In this document: piece after piece, positions 45,548 through 57,560 of the stretch
Numbering within the stretch: position 1 is the stretch's first letter
Layout of the letters: each line of letters begins with the position of its first letter
Assembly (NCBI GenBank): GCA_001579985.1
Contig: LRSR01005490.1
Location: forward strand, 1 to 64,000
From: Hypsibius dujardini
Taxonomy: Eukaryota; Tardigrada; Eutardigrada; Parachela; Hypsibiidae
DNA: 64,000 nt
Direction: 5' to 3'
The notes under the pieces: generated by a model
The model's input: the letters and a program-made list of their open reading frames with translations, nothing else
Database searches by the model: none
Told to the model about the DNA's origin: nothing
Made by a program: the position numbers and the translations under genes

Positions 45548-48500
45548 ATGGAGATCAATCACGGCGAATATTCTCCGGATCCGTCTGAGTTTAATTGTTC
45601 AGACAATCCGACTGGCCAGACTTCCGTAGCTGTTTTGTTCAACCAGACGGACCCCGAATACTTCACATATCAACACAGCTATGTCGCAATCCTTCTCGTG
45701 GGAGCCTTCTTTGGTATTTCCTTGAACTCCATCTTATTAGTTCATCTCACCTATGAACTGTTTAAAGAACCGCGCGCTCTGGGATTCATGGTAAGGGCCA
45801 GCCTAACACGCATGATTATCGGGGGACGAAATTGTAAGGCATGAGGTATTTATGATAAAATCGAAAAAGTTGTACGCCCAGATAAAAATAGTGAGTGAGT
45901 GGCGGTGCAGAATCAGATGTTCGGAAGCTGACAAGCAAACATAGGTGGGCTACTGCCTGATTCTGATTTCACTTTTTTGAAACACTAGTGGACCGCTTCT
46001 GTTGTCTATCTAAATTGCTAACTCGCCCCATTTGTAGACAGTGACCGAAAAAAAAGGTTTGAGTTTTGAACATACGAAAGTCTGGTAGTAATTAGGTCAC
46101 CCTGACAAGTCGAGAGGTTGGTTGATATAATGAATCCCATGAAGAGAAGATCGGATCCAACAATCAAGCCTTCGCAATGCAGTACCAGACAGCACCCACC
46201 ATAGTGCTATATTTTAAAACCATTGTTTCCATACCAAACGCCTCATTTCCCACCAGTTGATTACTTGATTTAATTGCACACGCTAGATCTGTTACCGCAG
46301 AAATGCTTATCTCCTTCAGTATAAAAAAATCGAGACAAAAAGTCGGTTCGATATGGGCAGATTAAAAAACGCAATTGTTCACAATGAAACAATTTTTAGC
46401 TCTAGGGTCACTATCAAAACAAAATTAAACTGACGTCTTAAACGGAATTGGCTGCTCCGACTAACCGCTCCAATACCATCCCTCCTTCCACATTTCGACA
46501 TACCACGGCAAACTGAACGTTTTGTGTACAACAGACTGAAATTTGATAATTGTGTTGCGTCGGTGCAGGATAATTTCATCCCACTCCCCAAAATCATGCA
46601 GTGAACAAATAATAATGAAAAATTTTAACAGTGAAAAAAGCATAACAAACTGCTTCAAAAAACATTTCCTGACCGCCAGCCAATCAATCGACAGAGCTGC
46701 AGAACAACCAAGCAATCAAGCGAATTTTTTCTAGAGATACTGAATAGAAACAGGAAAAATAATTGTTGCGACCTTGGTCAGTGTTAAATAACGACTCCGG
46801 TGAGGGCAAATGATTGTAACATTGCTCGCGTTATATTCATTACATCACCTATCAATCAATGCGCCAGTTTGCAGCGGTGACCAATTTAGTTACAAAACGT
46901 CGTATAAATCTATTTTCCGTATCCGTTATGCCTTGACCGATAATTCCATATTTTTTTGCAGCAAATCGGAAGGATGTTATCCTAAATTCTTCATTTCCAA
47001 ATTTGCGTTTGGACTGTCTCTATTTAAAACAACAATTCAGTTGCATTACTTTCGGAACAGCCCTCCTAAGCGCTAAAATGCTAAAACAGTTGATCCGTAA
47101 TTGCAAATCAATAAAAGTGAAATGCGAGTTAGTTTTTTCTAATACAACAATTTCCGCATATATTAATGTACTGGAATTTTTCAATTTTTTTATTTTTTAT
47201 TTATTATTTTATAATAATATTAGTAAGATTCTGGACAAAATACTCTGGTGATTAATAGGCATACATTAGATTCATTTTTAATATCATTTTGAATATAACC
47301 CCCAACATCATTCCAATTAATATTTCATTTTTCCATCGGTCAAGTATGTGTTTAACCGCCTTTTGTGTGCCACCTGCATACAAGTCGAAAGCACTTTTCC
47401 TTTGCCATCAAACAGAAATAATGGTAAAAGGGAGAGAGATTCTGAACTCTGACTAAACTTTAGTCTTAGCCGTCCCTATGTGACTTTTATGCAATTAAAA
47501 CAAGTAATTAAAACTCTACAAAAAGTATTTTATTTTTTGAAATCTGGCAGTTATGCTTTTTTGAAGATATTTAAAAAATAATCGAGTCGTCCCCTATTTT
47601 AGAGTAATTTTTTTGCATTTTTTCAAGATAAATCAAGCATTTCAATAATTTTGGCTGCTGTGCTTACAGGCCACTTTTATCTCAAAAAATGTGCCTACAG
47701 GCACTTTGAGTTTAAAAAATATGCTTATAAGCAAGTTTTTCAAATTTCCATTGTAAGCACGTGCCTGTGTGCCTACTGGGTCAATAAACCACTGGGCTGG
47801 ACCTCAATTTTGAGATGGAATGGAGTTGCAGTTGGTGGTCCATCCCCATAAATTTTGAATAGCACATTTGACGCAAAGTAGCCGAGATTTGGGTATTCTA
47901 ATTTTGAATAGCTATCCAAAATAGTCCAAATTGAAAAAATCGGAAACATATTGCCATTCAAAGTTGTGAAACATTTGCTCGTTGGGAAGAGGAAGTCCGT
48001 AGTGACGTCACGTGTGTTTTGCGAAGTTTCGGCAACGGCCAAAAGTTTGTGAACTAAATTCATAATAAAAAATTATATCGACCACATACAAAATATAACT
48101 ATCTTGCCAGCCACACACGGCAACCTGCAAAATATTTTCATCCAAAACAAAGCGACGAATTCCCCTTAACTGGACTCTGTCCAAAATGACCTGAATGACT
48201 TCAATTTAGGCTTTTATGTAAAAAAATTCTCAATCCACAGATGATCCAGCTCTCGTTCGCCCATCTGATGGTATCGGTCTTTTGCTTGTTGGGCGATGGT
48301 ATCTGGAACGCGACCGTCCAATGGTACGGTGGTGACGCACTCTGCCGTACCATGAAATATCTACAGATGTTCAGGTTAGCCTTTTTGATCGCCTCTTGGT
48401 TTTCGTCGTCGTTGCTCATCTGCTGCTGGTGAAGTTTTGAAAAAAGTCACTGCAGAGAAATTATTCGATCGGAAATGTTTGTTTTCGACGACCAAACACG

Positions 48501-51500
48501 TTGTTAGGAAGTATTAACGTTTTTTGTACCGTTCTGTGTACCGTTTTCCCTTACAGTTTGTATTCAACTACGTTGCTGTTAACCGGGATGAGCATCGAAG
48601 CATGCATCACGGTGTCTTTTCCCCTCACAAAGTCCTCCCGACCCAGCACTCTACATCGTGCCCGAATAAGTAGCGCTGTCTACTGGAGTCTTGCAGCTTT
48701 GAGCAGCATTCCCCAAGTTTGTTTATGAAGTACCGTATGCTCGCGATCTCAAGGGACACTTTTCTGCCCTATCCGTAAATTTGAAACAAAACGGACCTTG
48801 CCTCTTCAATGCCGTTCATCAAATTAGCACTGTAAGATAAAATATACGGAAAAGCAAGACTGTACAATCAATCAATCGAGCACAGCAAGTAAGTTTTACG
48901 AAATCAGCCAATCGGAGAACAGTGAATCAGATTGAATGTTCAATCGAGTGCAGGGCCATACCGAGGGAGGCGGGGCTTTTTCGTCCCTTAAGATCACGAG
49001 CATTCGGTATATTAATATACAGCAAGTAACGCTGGGAATAATTTGCCTCTAACGTTTCTTATGCAAAAATACATACTGTACGGTAATGTTTGCTAACTAG
49101 ATTTATCTTTCTGTTTTGTGGTACGCTAATAGCGTTACAAAATATCAGTTTGATGTTGCTGTGTTTAAGTAATATCGTCAATCCAGCAATAACTTAGGAG
49201 AACAAGAGCAACCGTTTCAATTAACTTAAAATTGACTCACGAAACATATCGCCTGTAGCGGTTTGGCTGCAACCGGTTTGGATGAATAGTGTAATGTAAA
49301 GTGGATGTTGAAAAAAGGCTAACACGCACCGGAAGGGCGTGATCGAGTACTACTGAGAAGCAATTTGCGTAGTATGTCGACGTACCATAATTTATCGAAG
49401 GCCGTTGTATCATAATACTGGGGAGCCGGTCCACAAAAGAAAGTGACAGCGTTACAGGATCTCCTAATTGTTAACACACCAAGCCGGTGTTTTGGTTTTA
49501 AATTAGCCAGTTGACGTAAATGAACATCGCTGTTATATGACGGAGAAAAAACCCGCTGGTTGAACGATCGACCGATATTCCGTGCGCTTAAATCAGTTTT
49601 ATGAATTCACCATCGATCGAAAAGAAATGCTTTCAAACATCCCTAATTTGGAGCGAGCTTTGGATTTGAATTTCACGACGGCACCGCTTGACGTTTTTTT
49701 AATATTTGCATATTTATAATGATTTCTATAACTTGTTTTCTGTTTTTGTATGAACAATGTTTTTGGTAAGACTTCAGATTTTGCTTCCCATGATCTTTGC
49801 TGCAAGAACTCTCATTGCACAAAATTTTTTAGAGAGAATGTTTCTGAAACTAACAAATCTGAAATCGGCATGGAGTCGATTCGCGTCTTCTGAAAGAAAT
49901 CTTTAGTCATTGGGTGGAACTCGGAACCTTTCCAAGTCACACTCGAAGATTTCGAATTGACTCGTATCTCCACCATCTTGATTCATAATTGGGGAGAAGG
50001 GCAATAGAAACAATGTAGTTACACTTTTTTAGGTTTTGATGTTTCATTTTTGAAATGTGTTTGGTAAACAAGAGGAAAGGTCGGTTACAGCATTCAAATG
50101 AAAAAAAATTGGGAAATCGACGTCTTAAGGTTTCACGACTTCCTTCTTTGGTACAAGGTAAAGGCCGTTAATCAGGCCGCTTTTAGAAATCGTAACTTAA
50201 CCAGGCCAGCAGGCCAACAGGTGGCGCATAAGTCGTTTTTGCGACTTAGTCAACCCAGGGAGATGGAACCGAAGTGGCGCCTCTACCGCACTACTTGCAC
50301 ACTTCTCCATTGAGATTATTTTCTTCCTTTTTTTTGGACTCAAATTCGAACCATGAGGCTTAGGAACGAATTAAAATGGGTCAGAGAAATTTTCTGAATT
50401 TTTCCAAGCCATCTGTTATGGCATGGCAGCACTACAGCGCCGGGAAATCAACGTTGAAAAAACCGGCCTGGTTAAGTTACAATTTCTAAAAGCGGCCTGG
50501 TTAACGGTCTTTACCTCGTATTTATCTACGAATCGTCCGATTTCCATGACTTTTTTGACAAAAATACGTACATCCTGCCCCCTTGTCTAAAACCTGAACT
50601 CATAGCTTGAAAGTACATTCAGCACCCGAAAATGGTGGCAGTACGTAAAAAGCCGTAGTTCGCATCCAATCATTCTAACATTTTTTCTCACCTTCCAGCG
50701 TACGACAAGAGCAAATTTTTTCTACTAATAAATGGTGAGAGGCAACTTATTTTTTCTTGCATTGTCTCGAATTTCAATCTTGAATCGATCGGCAAGAGCG
50801 AAACCTTGGCTGGGTGTCAGGGGGCTTTAAGGGCCACTCTAACCGGATTTAGACGCACGTTGGTGGTTCTTAGCGACTGGACCACTTCGGCATGTTTTGC
50901 GGTTTTCTGTACTTCCGGAGGTCGGAATTTCATTCCTGACCCGTCAATGCATAGCTAGCCGAGTTTGATAAAATGAAAGCATCCACAACAATAATCTCAT
51001 TTTTTCGGTGTTAGTTTTCTGCTTGACGTTCAGTACGTCGCATATGCTAATCGGGCGGGTTTTTTTTAATTCCGTCATATGATACCCAGCTCACAATGTC
51101 TTCTTTATTTGACTGATTGTTTGCGTTAAGATGACAATTGACAGTCTCTTTTGGTGCGGGAATTTTTAGCTCTATTTAATATCAGAACACCTACGTTTCC
51201 AGTGCATTATATTAACTTATTTCAGGCCGTCATATTCCACGTCAAAAAGGCCCCTGTATGCGAGGTATGTTACATATTGGGTTTCTGCTCCTAGTAGCGG
51301 CATTACATTAACTTACAATGACTGCGATATTTTCAGGAATTTTATCAGTGCGTCACCCATGGATCATATATCAGGTTTGAGTTTGCCACCCGATAATCAT
51401 TGTGTCTTTTTCAAAACTCAAAATCTTTTTCCAACAGTCACACCCAGGAAATAACCTACACGATGGCCACTCTTTGGTAACCAGCAAATTTTAGTTTTTT

Positions 51501-54500
51501 TTTCTTCTCACAACAACAATCACGCACATAACCATCATCAATCCACGATACCATGAGTGTTGTTGAATCAGTAGCTGAGTAGGTTAATGTACTCTAACGT
51601 TTTTAGGAAAACTCTTGAAATAATGTTAAGCGATCAATTTTTCTAATACAGTAATACATAATACATTTCTAAAATAATAATACAGTTATAATACATTTCT
51701 AAAATATTAGTACTACTAAATAATTGTTATTAATAATGATTATAATTCCGGGAAAGAACAGTAGAAAACGTGCGGTTACCCTTTCCGAAATTTTATTTTT
51801 CAATATATTCTCATGGAAATTCGGTTTTAATGATTTAATGTTAATCGAATTGCAAAAACCCAGTTACAGCTGAATGAATCAAGTAAGCTGAGGAAAGTAA
51901 ATCAGTAAACGGCTCAAAGTTTTCGAGAAGGTAAATGAGGGTCCGCGCGGAATCGAATTCCAAAAAACAAATTTCAAGCCTTCGGATTTTTTTCCCTTTA
52001 ACGATACGATGGCATTTTCTATTATTTAAAAATTGTTGACCTATTTTTACACTGCTGGATCGGTTGGTCGGCCACATTCGTTTTTTAAAAGCTAAAAGAC
52101 TGGTGACCACACGGCTTCAATTATATTTCCAATATCCACTGCAAGATATTCCGTAAAAATAGCAATAAGTTTATAAAAGTGGTCTAAGCTGGGAAAGAAT
52201 CCCGTCATCAACATCAGTTTGTTCTTCTCTTTGATAGAAAGTAAACCTTATTGACATGATATATTCTGTATTTTTCATGAGTGTATTCCAGTCTCATGTG
52301 CATACTCCCTCTACTGCTGGACATCGTGTGCTACGTCATCATTTTTATCAAGGTCCAAATATGATAATGCCTTGCAACCGTTTATTCTGACACGTTTCAT
52401 GATCAGGCACATTTATTGATTTATTGTTTCCAGATCACGGACGAATCGAAAATCGCATCGGGTGAGATTCTCAAAGAAATGCACCAAACATTATATTTGA
52501 AGGGCATGCAAATGTTCGCTTTCAAATTTATTTATTTTTATTTGTAAAATTTATTTGATAGCTATAGCTATTATTAGCTATAGCTATGCCCATAACAGCT
52601 TAGGACAATATACCAATGAATAGCCAAGACTTACAAGGAGTCTGTTGTGGATTTTAAAATCTGGTCGATCTGAAACTTTATTGCGAATAATATATAAGAT
52701 ACGATAGTATTAGAACAAATTATCGCGCCAGTGTGAGCCTTAGTCTGAACGCTAGAATGGTTATAACGCGTGCTGATAAATCTTCCAGGGTATTCTTCCC
52801 GCCGTCCGAGTAATTCCCCACACGACGCACTACTAAATGTTCCACGTCGACTCACTCATGGAACCTTGGCATTCAAACACGCGCGACGAGTTTCCCTCTG
52901 GATGACATTTATCACCGCTCTGAATTTTATTATTTCTTGGGGTAACGGAAATATAAAAATCAATTTCTCAAAAACCGGTGTCTGATTTTAAATGTTTAAT
53001 CCTAGTACCGTACTACGTCGCCATGTTTGCTCATCTTTTCCACTGGACCCTCTCGCATAACACGCTCAGCTCCATTTTCTGCTTTGGTAAGATTGGTCGT
53101 TTTCCTGAAACGATTTGACATTTTTTGTAACAGAAACAGCAGGACCTTTACATGGGGGCAATGCCCAAGAAACCAATCGGTCACACTTTTTAAAAAAAAA
53201 AAGCTCATCCTATTTTCTGGCAGAAGATTGTTTCGGCAACATTTCGATTTGTCGGATACACAAATTTGTCCAATGGTTATCAAGTAACACACTGGTAACG
53301 GAGTATTGCTGGAAAAACACTGCCGTGAGAAAAACTGTTTTTAAAGATTCCAGACTTCAAAATACAGAAGTTTTACAGTGGTCACCCGAAAATGATATTT
53401 TTTGAAAAATGGTATGGGATTCTGAAAGCCTAAAAACATCAGCTTCGACTCCATCTACAGGATAAAAACTTACTTCTGGCATAACAACATGTTCCAGATT
53501 TAGAACCCTTCTGCATTTCAGATGCTCTTGATAGCACCTCATCTGGAACGATTTGTTATCTTTTCGTTTTGATAAAAATAACATTCGAAAAATAATTTAA
53601 TTAAGCGTTTTTTTTAAAGCTACATATTTAGTGGTTGTTCAAGCTATCTCCTCCAATTTTCCTGCCCGAAAGATTAACAGAAAAACTAAGTCAAAATGTG
53701 AGTCCCATTTTTTAACAATAACATGCTATCAACAATAGTTCTAATTCACTCAAAAAATGTCCAAGCAATTTGACGAGTATGACCGCTTTCAGATAAAGTT
53801 TACATGTCACGCTGGAAAGTGTGCTTTGATACGTCATTGATCACTGCTTGGGATCAGCCTCGAAAGTATCGTGCCATTGTGACGAAATTCTGAGTATCCT
53901 GTTAAAGAGATTTTGTGACCCCGATTGAGCCCCAAGAATTTATAAAAACAGGGGGATCTACGAAATTGTCTCGTTGGATATTGTCACAAATGAAATATAC
54001 AAGATTGGAGTAAAAGGTCTTGTTTTCATCGCGGTAAGATACTGAGTAAAACACGCTGCTGGGACAGTTCCAGAAATGATGAGGGTCTGGACCTTTTGCA
54101 TATTTTAATATATTCCGACATGATAAAGCAAATCTGCTGTTGCAGTTCGAAAGACAGCTCAGTTTACTTGAGTTTGTCGTATTACAAACTCTTTCCGTAT
54201 TGAGACCAGCGGCGGTGGGCTAGAACAAGTCTGTGCCAAATGTAAGTTTCTACCCAATAGTCAATTAGGTTTCCAGAACCTGCACTGCAATCGCCACCAT
54301 ATAAGCGACAAGAAAAAACAACCGATAGAACCTAACTTAACCGGTTCACTAATGTTCCCGAAATAATATCTCAGTATCAGCCTGCATGTTTCCTTATGTT
54401 TTCAGTCACTAAATTGTCTAAAAAAACCAAATATATTTGATGGTTTTAGCCGAAATCGTCGTTTTTGTCAGCAACAAAACAACAACGTATCTTCCAGGCC

Positions 54501-54921
54501 CATTCGATTTGGGAAATCGGCTGGAATTGTTCTGGTTTTTTTTTTACGTTTAACGATAGACCATTGTTTTTTCATGAGCTGGGTATCCAGTTCTACCATT
54601 TTGCCACCCGGCGGCAATCATATTCAATTTTTAAAAAGTGGAAATACTTGTGATCGGTTGGTTTTTGCAACCTTCACCCCATATGAATAAACATTTGTTT
54701 TCTCTCTAGGAATGAGCTCTTCGATCACAAATCCAGTGATATTCGGGTGTTTCTTGCTTTGGGGAGATCATCATACCGTGACGCAGCATACGCCCAGTCG
54801 ACCCACTTTGAGAACGGGCCTGTTAGTTAACTCCCGGTATGCTTCTCCCGCCGGCCATCGAAGCCCTGAATCGTCGGTTGAACTACGTTCAATGGAACAA
54901 TTGCCTCGCTCTGAGCAGTGA
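45548..54921 (+). CDS. GnRH/corazonin/AKH-family receptor 2, atypical (395 aa)
   Basis: Plus-strand exons: 45548-45790, 48241-48374, 48557-48716, 51226-51264, 51337-51374, 51438-51476, 52292-52352, 52434-52461, 52789-52941, 53006-53086, 54710-54921. Phases close to 396 codons including the stop. The N-terminus has NCS and NQT glycosylation sites. TM1 contains GISLNS. TM3 starts at C116 and aligns gap-free with receptor 1 (LQMFSLYSTTLLLTGMSIEAC). Loop 2 has FYQCVTHGSY, TM5 P224, TM6 ends SWVPYY (297-302), TM7 NPVIFG (333-338), and a tail of about 58 residues follows. Deviations from class A: His89 for Asp2.50, E140-A141-C142 for DRY (no Arg3.50), Ser for Cys6.47, Phe for Tyr7.53. It may be a decoy, a scaffold, an arrestin-biased receptor, or one under relaxed constraint. 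Four introns match receptor 1 in place and phase. Several exons are tiny (28-39 bases). Confidence 0.92.
46650..46900. repeat. Reverse copy of the 14.4-14.7 kb foldback family
   Basis: Shares, in reverse orientation, GAAACAGGAAAAATAAT, AGCAATCAAGCGAA, ATTACATCACCTATCAATCA and CGGTGACC with 14440-14660. Located in intron 1 of receptor gene 2. Confidence 0.7.
48731..49009. repeat. MITE, TACCGTAT...CTCAAGGGACA family (copy 2)
   Basis: The left end TACCGTATGCTCGCGATCTC (then AAGGGACA) is mirrored on the right (CGTCCCTTAAGATCACGAGC, then ATTCGGTA). The interior has CAATCAATCAATCG. It begins 14 bases after the 3' splice-donor end of receptor-2 exon 3, inside intron 3. Confidence 0.85.
50152..50520. 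repeat. Foldback element in intron 3 of receptor gene 2
   Basis: Arms of about 55 bases: AGGTAAAGGCCGTTAATCAG (then GCCGCTTTTAGAAATCGTAAC) on the left is mirrored by GTTACAATTTCTAAAAGCGG (then CCTGGTTAACGGTCTTTACCT) on the right, around a centre of about 250 bases. Confidence 0.85.
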
Positions 54922-57258
54922 TACTCAATGTATTTTCTCGTTTTTTAACAACTATCGCCGTGAACCGGCATTCTGGTATTCTGGTGGATTTGGTATTCAC
55001 CAAATATCGATACATGTGTGTTTTGCGCGAAGGGAACCGACACCAATTACAGGAAGTGCTACTGACATAATTGGTGCTCTTCCCATTCTGCAGTCTTGCA
55101 GCTGCTCTCTCATTCTCCAAGGGTGTTTTACATATTCCTAACTCTTTGAATACGCAAGGAAATTGTTGACGGATTAGTAACACGAGAAATGATAGGGGAA
55201 AGTCAGGAAAGAGGAGGTTCTGATACGCTTGGCTAGAGAGTATGATATGCATGTTCCTCCTTCACCTCCTGCTTTCAGACATTGAGGGAATATTGAAAAT
55301 AACCATATGTGAATAATTCGCGGCTTCATATAGGTCAAAAATTTCTAAAAGTCACCCTTCACAGCAGGCTTATTTTAGTTTGTTTTTAGTTAATATTCAC
55401 GTCAATCACGAATTCTGTCATCCAATGTTAACTATTAAGGAAAATGAGAAAATCAATTTTGACTTCACCAAGAACTCCTTCAACCCACTCCAAAACTGTA
55501 AGCCGGATGTTTCTGAGATTTTCCAGTTCGATTGAATAGTTTGGACTTTCTGAGTAGCTTTCAACTAGCATATCATCCGAATTCAGCGTTTTAGTGTCAC
55601 TTGTATCGTTTAAGATATGATGAGATCTAAGCTCGAAACCCAGTTCCGTCACATCCCAGAATTGAAGTTCACATCCATTTGCTGCTGAATTCATAAAAAA
55701 ATATCATCCAGATTCTGGATTCATATTTGCAAGGGTATATTTTTAGAAAAGCATAGTTGACTATGTCTAAAACAGAAGAGTTCGTAACGCTAATTTATAG
55801 CATTCTTTACGAGTTATCGGATGGAAAGAAGTATTTTTTTGATCAGTCTTTAAAGAAGTGAAGTCGGCTCGCTCCGGTACCTTAAACAAATGTGTTAGAA
55901 AAAAGCCTGCTTCACGTTTTGGCTTCCTTTTCCAGATGCATAAGCGACCGACCTTCAGTGAAGAATTTCAAAGTGTATATATGAGCACACCGACTAAATC
56001 TGGAATGCTGTTTGCACTTGATTTTGGAGAGCCAAATCTCGAAGGTGCTAAGGTGCGGAGCCATAATATTAAGGCCCCAAACGAATAGGATTGAAACACA
56101 TGCTTGTTGATCTCACAAAATGTTCGTTCCATTATCATTTCACGAACTTTCACGTATCTATTTTCGCATCGATTCGCAACAAATGATTTAATTTGAGTTT
56201 CCCAAAGAATGGCAATTTGGGAGAGGTCGTGCGTTTTGAAGATGCATGTGCATGCGATTGCTAGTTCTTGGCAACGATAAAAAAGTTGTTAAATAAATTC
56301 AGGATATTCAATAAACTGAAAAATGTCCTGTGGCCCGAGACTTTTAGAATTTAGGCGAAAAAAACCAGAAAAGAAAAACTTTCTTCGCATATCAAAACGT
56401 CACTAGTGTCACTAGTTATTTGTGGTGTTCAAAATACAAGTAAAAATAACAGAACATTCTTTCTCTGCTTGTGTGAACCGCCACGAGGTCTCGCTCAGTT
56501 TGTTTTCAAACATAATTGCCTGCCACAAGATACGTGTAAAGGCGCGCTGACAACCCATGACTGCATGTGCGAACCACATTCAGTGTTCACCCCGTCAAGA
56601 ATAGCTCATTGTTCTGCCAATTCTTATATGAATTATTTCCGTTTCCCGATAAACCACTCGCAAACAGGAAGCCAGATTTGAAATTATACCAGCCCACCGC
56701 AAAGCACGAGACAACTGCGAGGGAAAATAGCTGCTAACCAAATTGGATGTACCTCCTTTATAACAAGGGTATCTTTTTCATACGCTTCCGAACTCAATTT
56801 TTTTGTTCACGCTGTATACAATATGCTCGATGGGATGTGAATAATTGAGAGAGATGTGCGCGCGATTATTCTGGAACGCCGTTAGAGTGTGATACGACTG
56901 CGGTTGTTCGCGAAAAATGACCCTTTAACAGATGCCATAGGTATCCTTGGCACGTTTGCAATTTCTGCGTCTTAGGGCCACCCAAATTGTTCCAGTTTCA
57001 CTAATGCAGGCATTTACGGACTGTGTTTGCACTCACTAAGACACGTGACATTTCGAGTACGCAAAAGTCCCAGTTTGTACTTCCGTAGCGTCTCATAGTC
57101 AGGGATTGTCCGATAGTAACGAAACCGGTTGGGGGGCGTGATTATATGTTTTACTTCGTACTGAAAATTTCAGCATGCTTTCAACCATGATTCGATGTGT
57201 ACTGCCAACAATCATGCGTCCATCATTTCTTGCCTTATTGATCTCAATATTGACAGCG
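54922..57258. other. Interval without an assigned gene
   Basis: Downstream of receptor gene 2. A cysteine-containing frame at 56406-56681 and hydrophilic minus-strand frames near 54830-55690 were examined; none has a recognisable domain or splice partner. Confidence 0.35.
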
Positions 57259-57560
57259 GTGTTCTAGATCTCATTTCAGGTTATCTGACAGAACGGATAC
57301 ATGATACTGCGGTGAATGGAGCCGAATCCTAACCTTGGTCTTCTACTGTACGTTTGTCTAGTCAACGATATGGGCCAATGTCTTCCTCCCAATACCAAAC
57401 TGAAACTGTTTGCTGATGACTCTGCCATCGTCATGGTTATCTTTTTTTTACAGCACCCTATCACGTGGCTATGATATATTTCATTTCGTTTCGCTGGCTG
57501 GCCTGGCCTTAGCCTCAATAAATCATTGGTCCACACTATCGAAAACGTCTTCATGTTTGG
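57259..57560 (+). pseudogene. Non-LTR retrotransposon (LINE) reverse-transcriptase remnant
   Basis: In shifting frames the sequence encodes, in the right order, RT palm motifs of Jockey/CR1-type LINEs: GYLTERIHDTAVNGAE (the SYLxxRxxxVxVNG block), then KLKLFADDSAIVM with the catalytic FADD, then GLSLNKSLVHT (the LNxxKT block). The blocks lie in different frames with a T-run between them, so it is a dead 5'-truncated fragment. Confidence 0.8.

Noticed and set aside
54716-54839. Alternative frame of the last receptor-2 exon (NELFDHKSSDIRVFLALGRS)
   Set aside because: The phase from the preceding exon demands the frame encoding GMSSSITNPVIFG, which matches TM7 of receptor 1.
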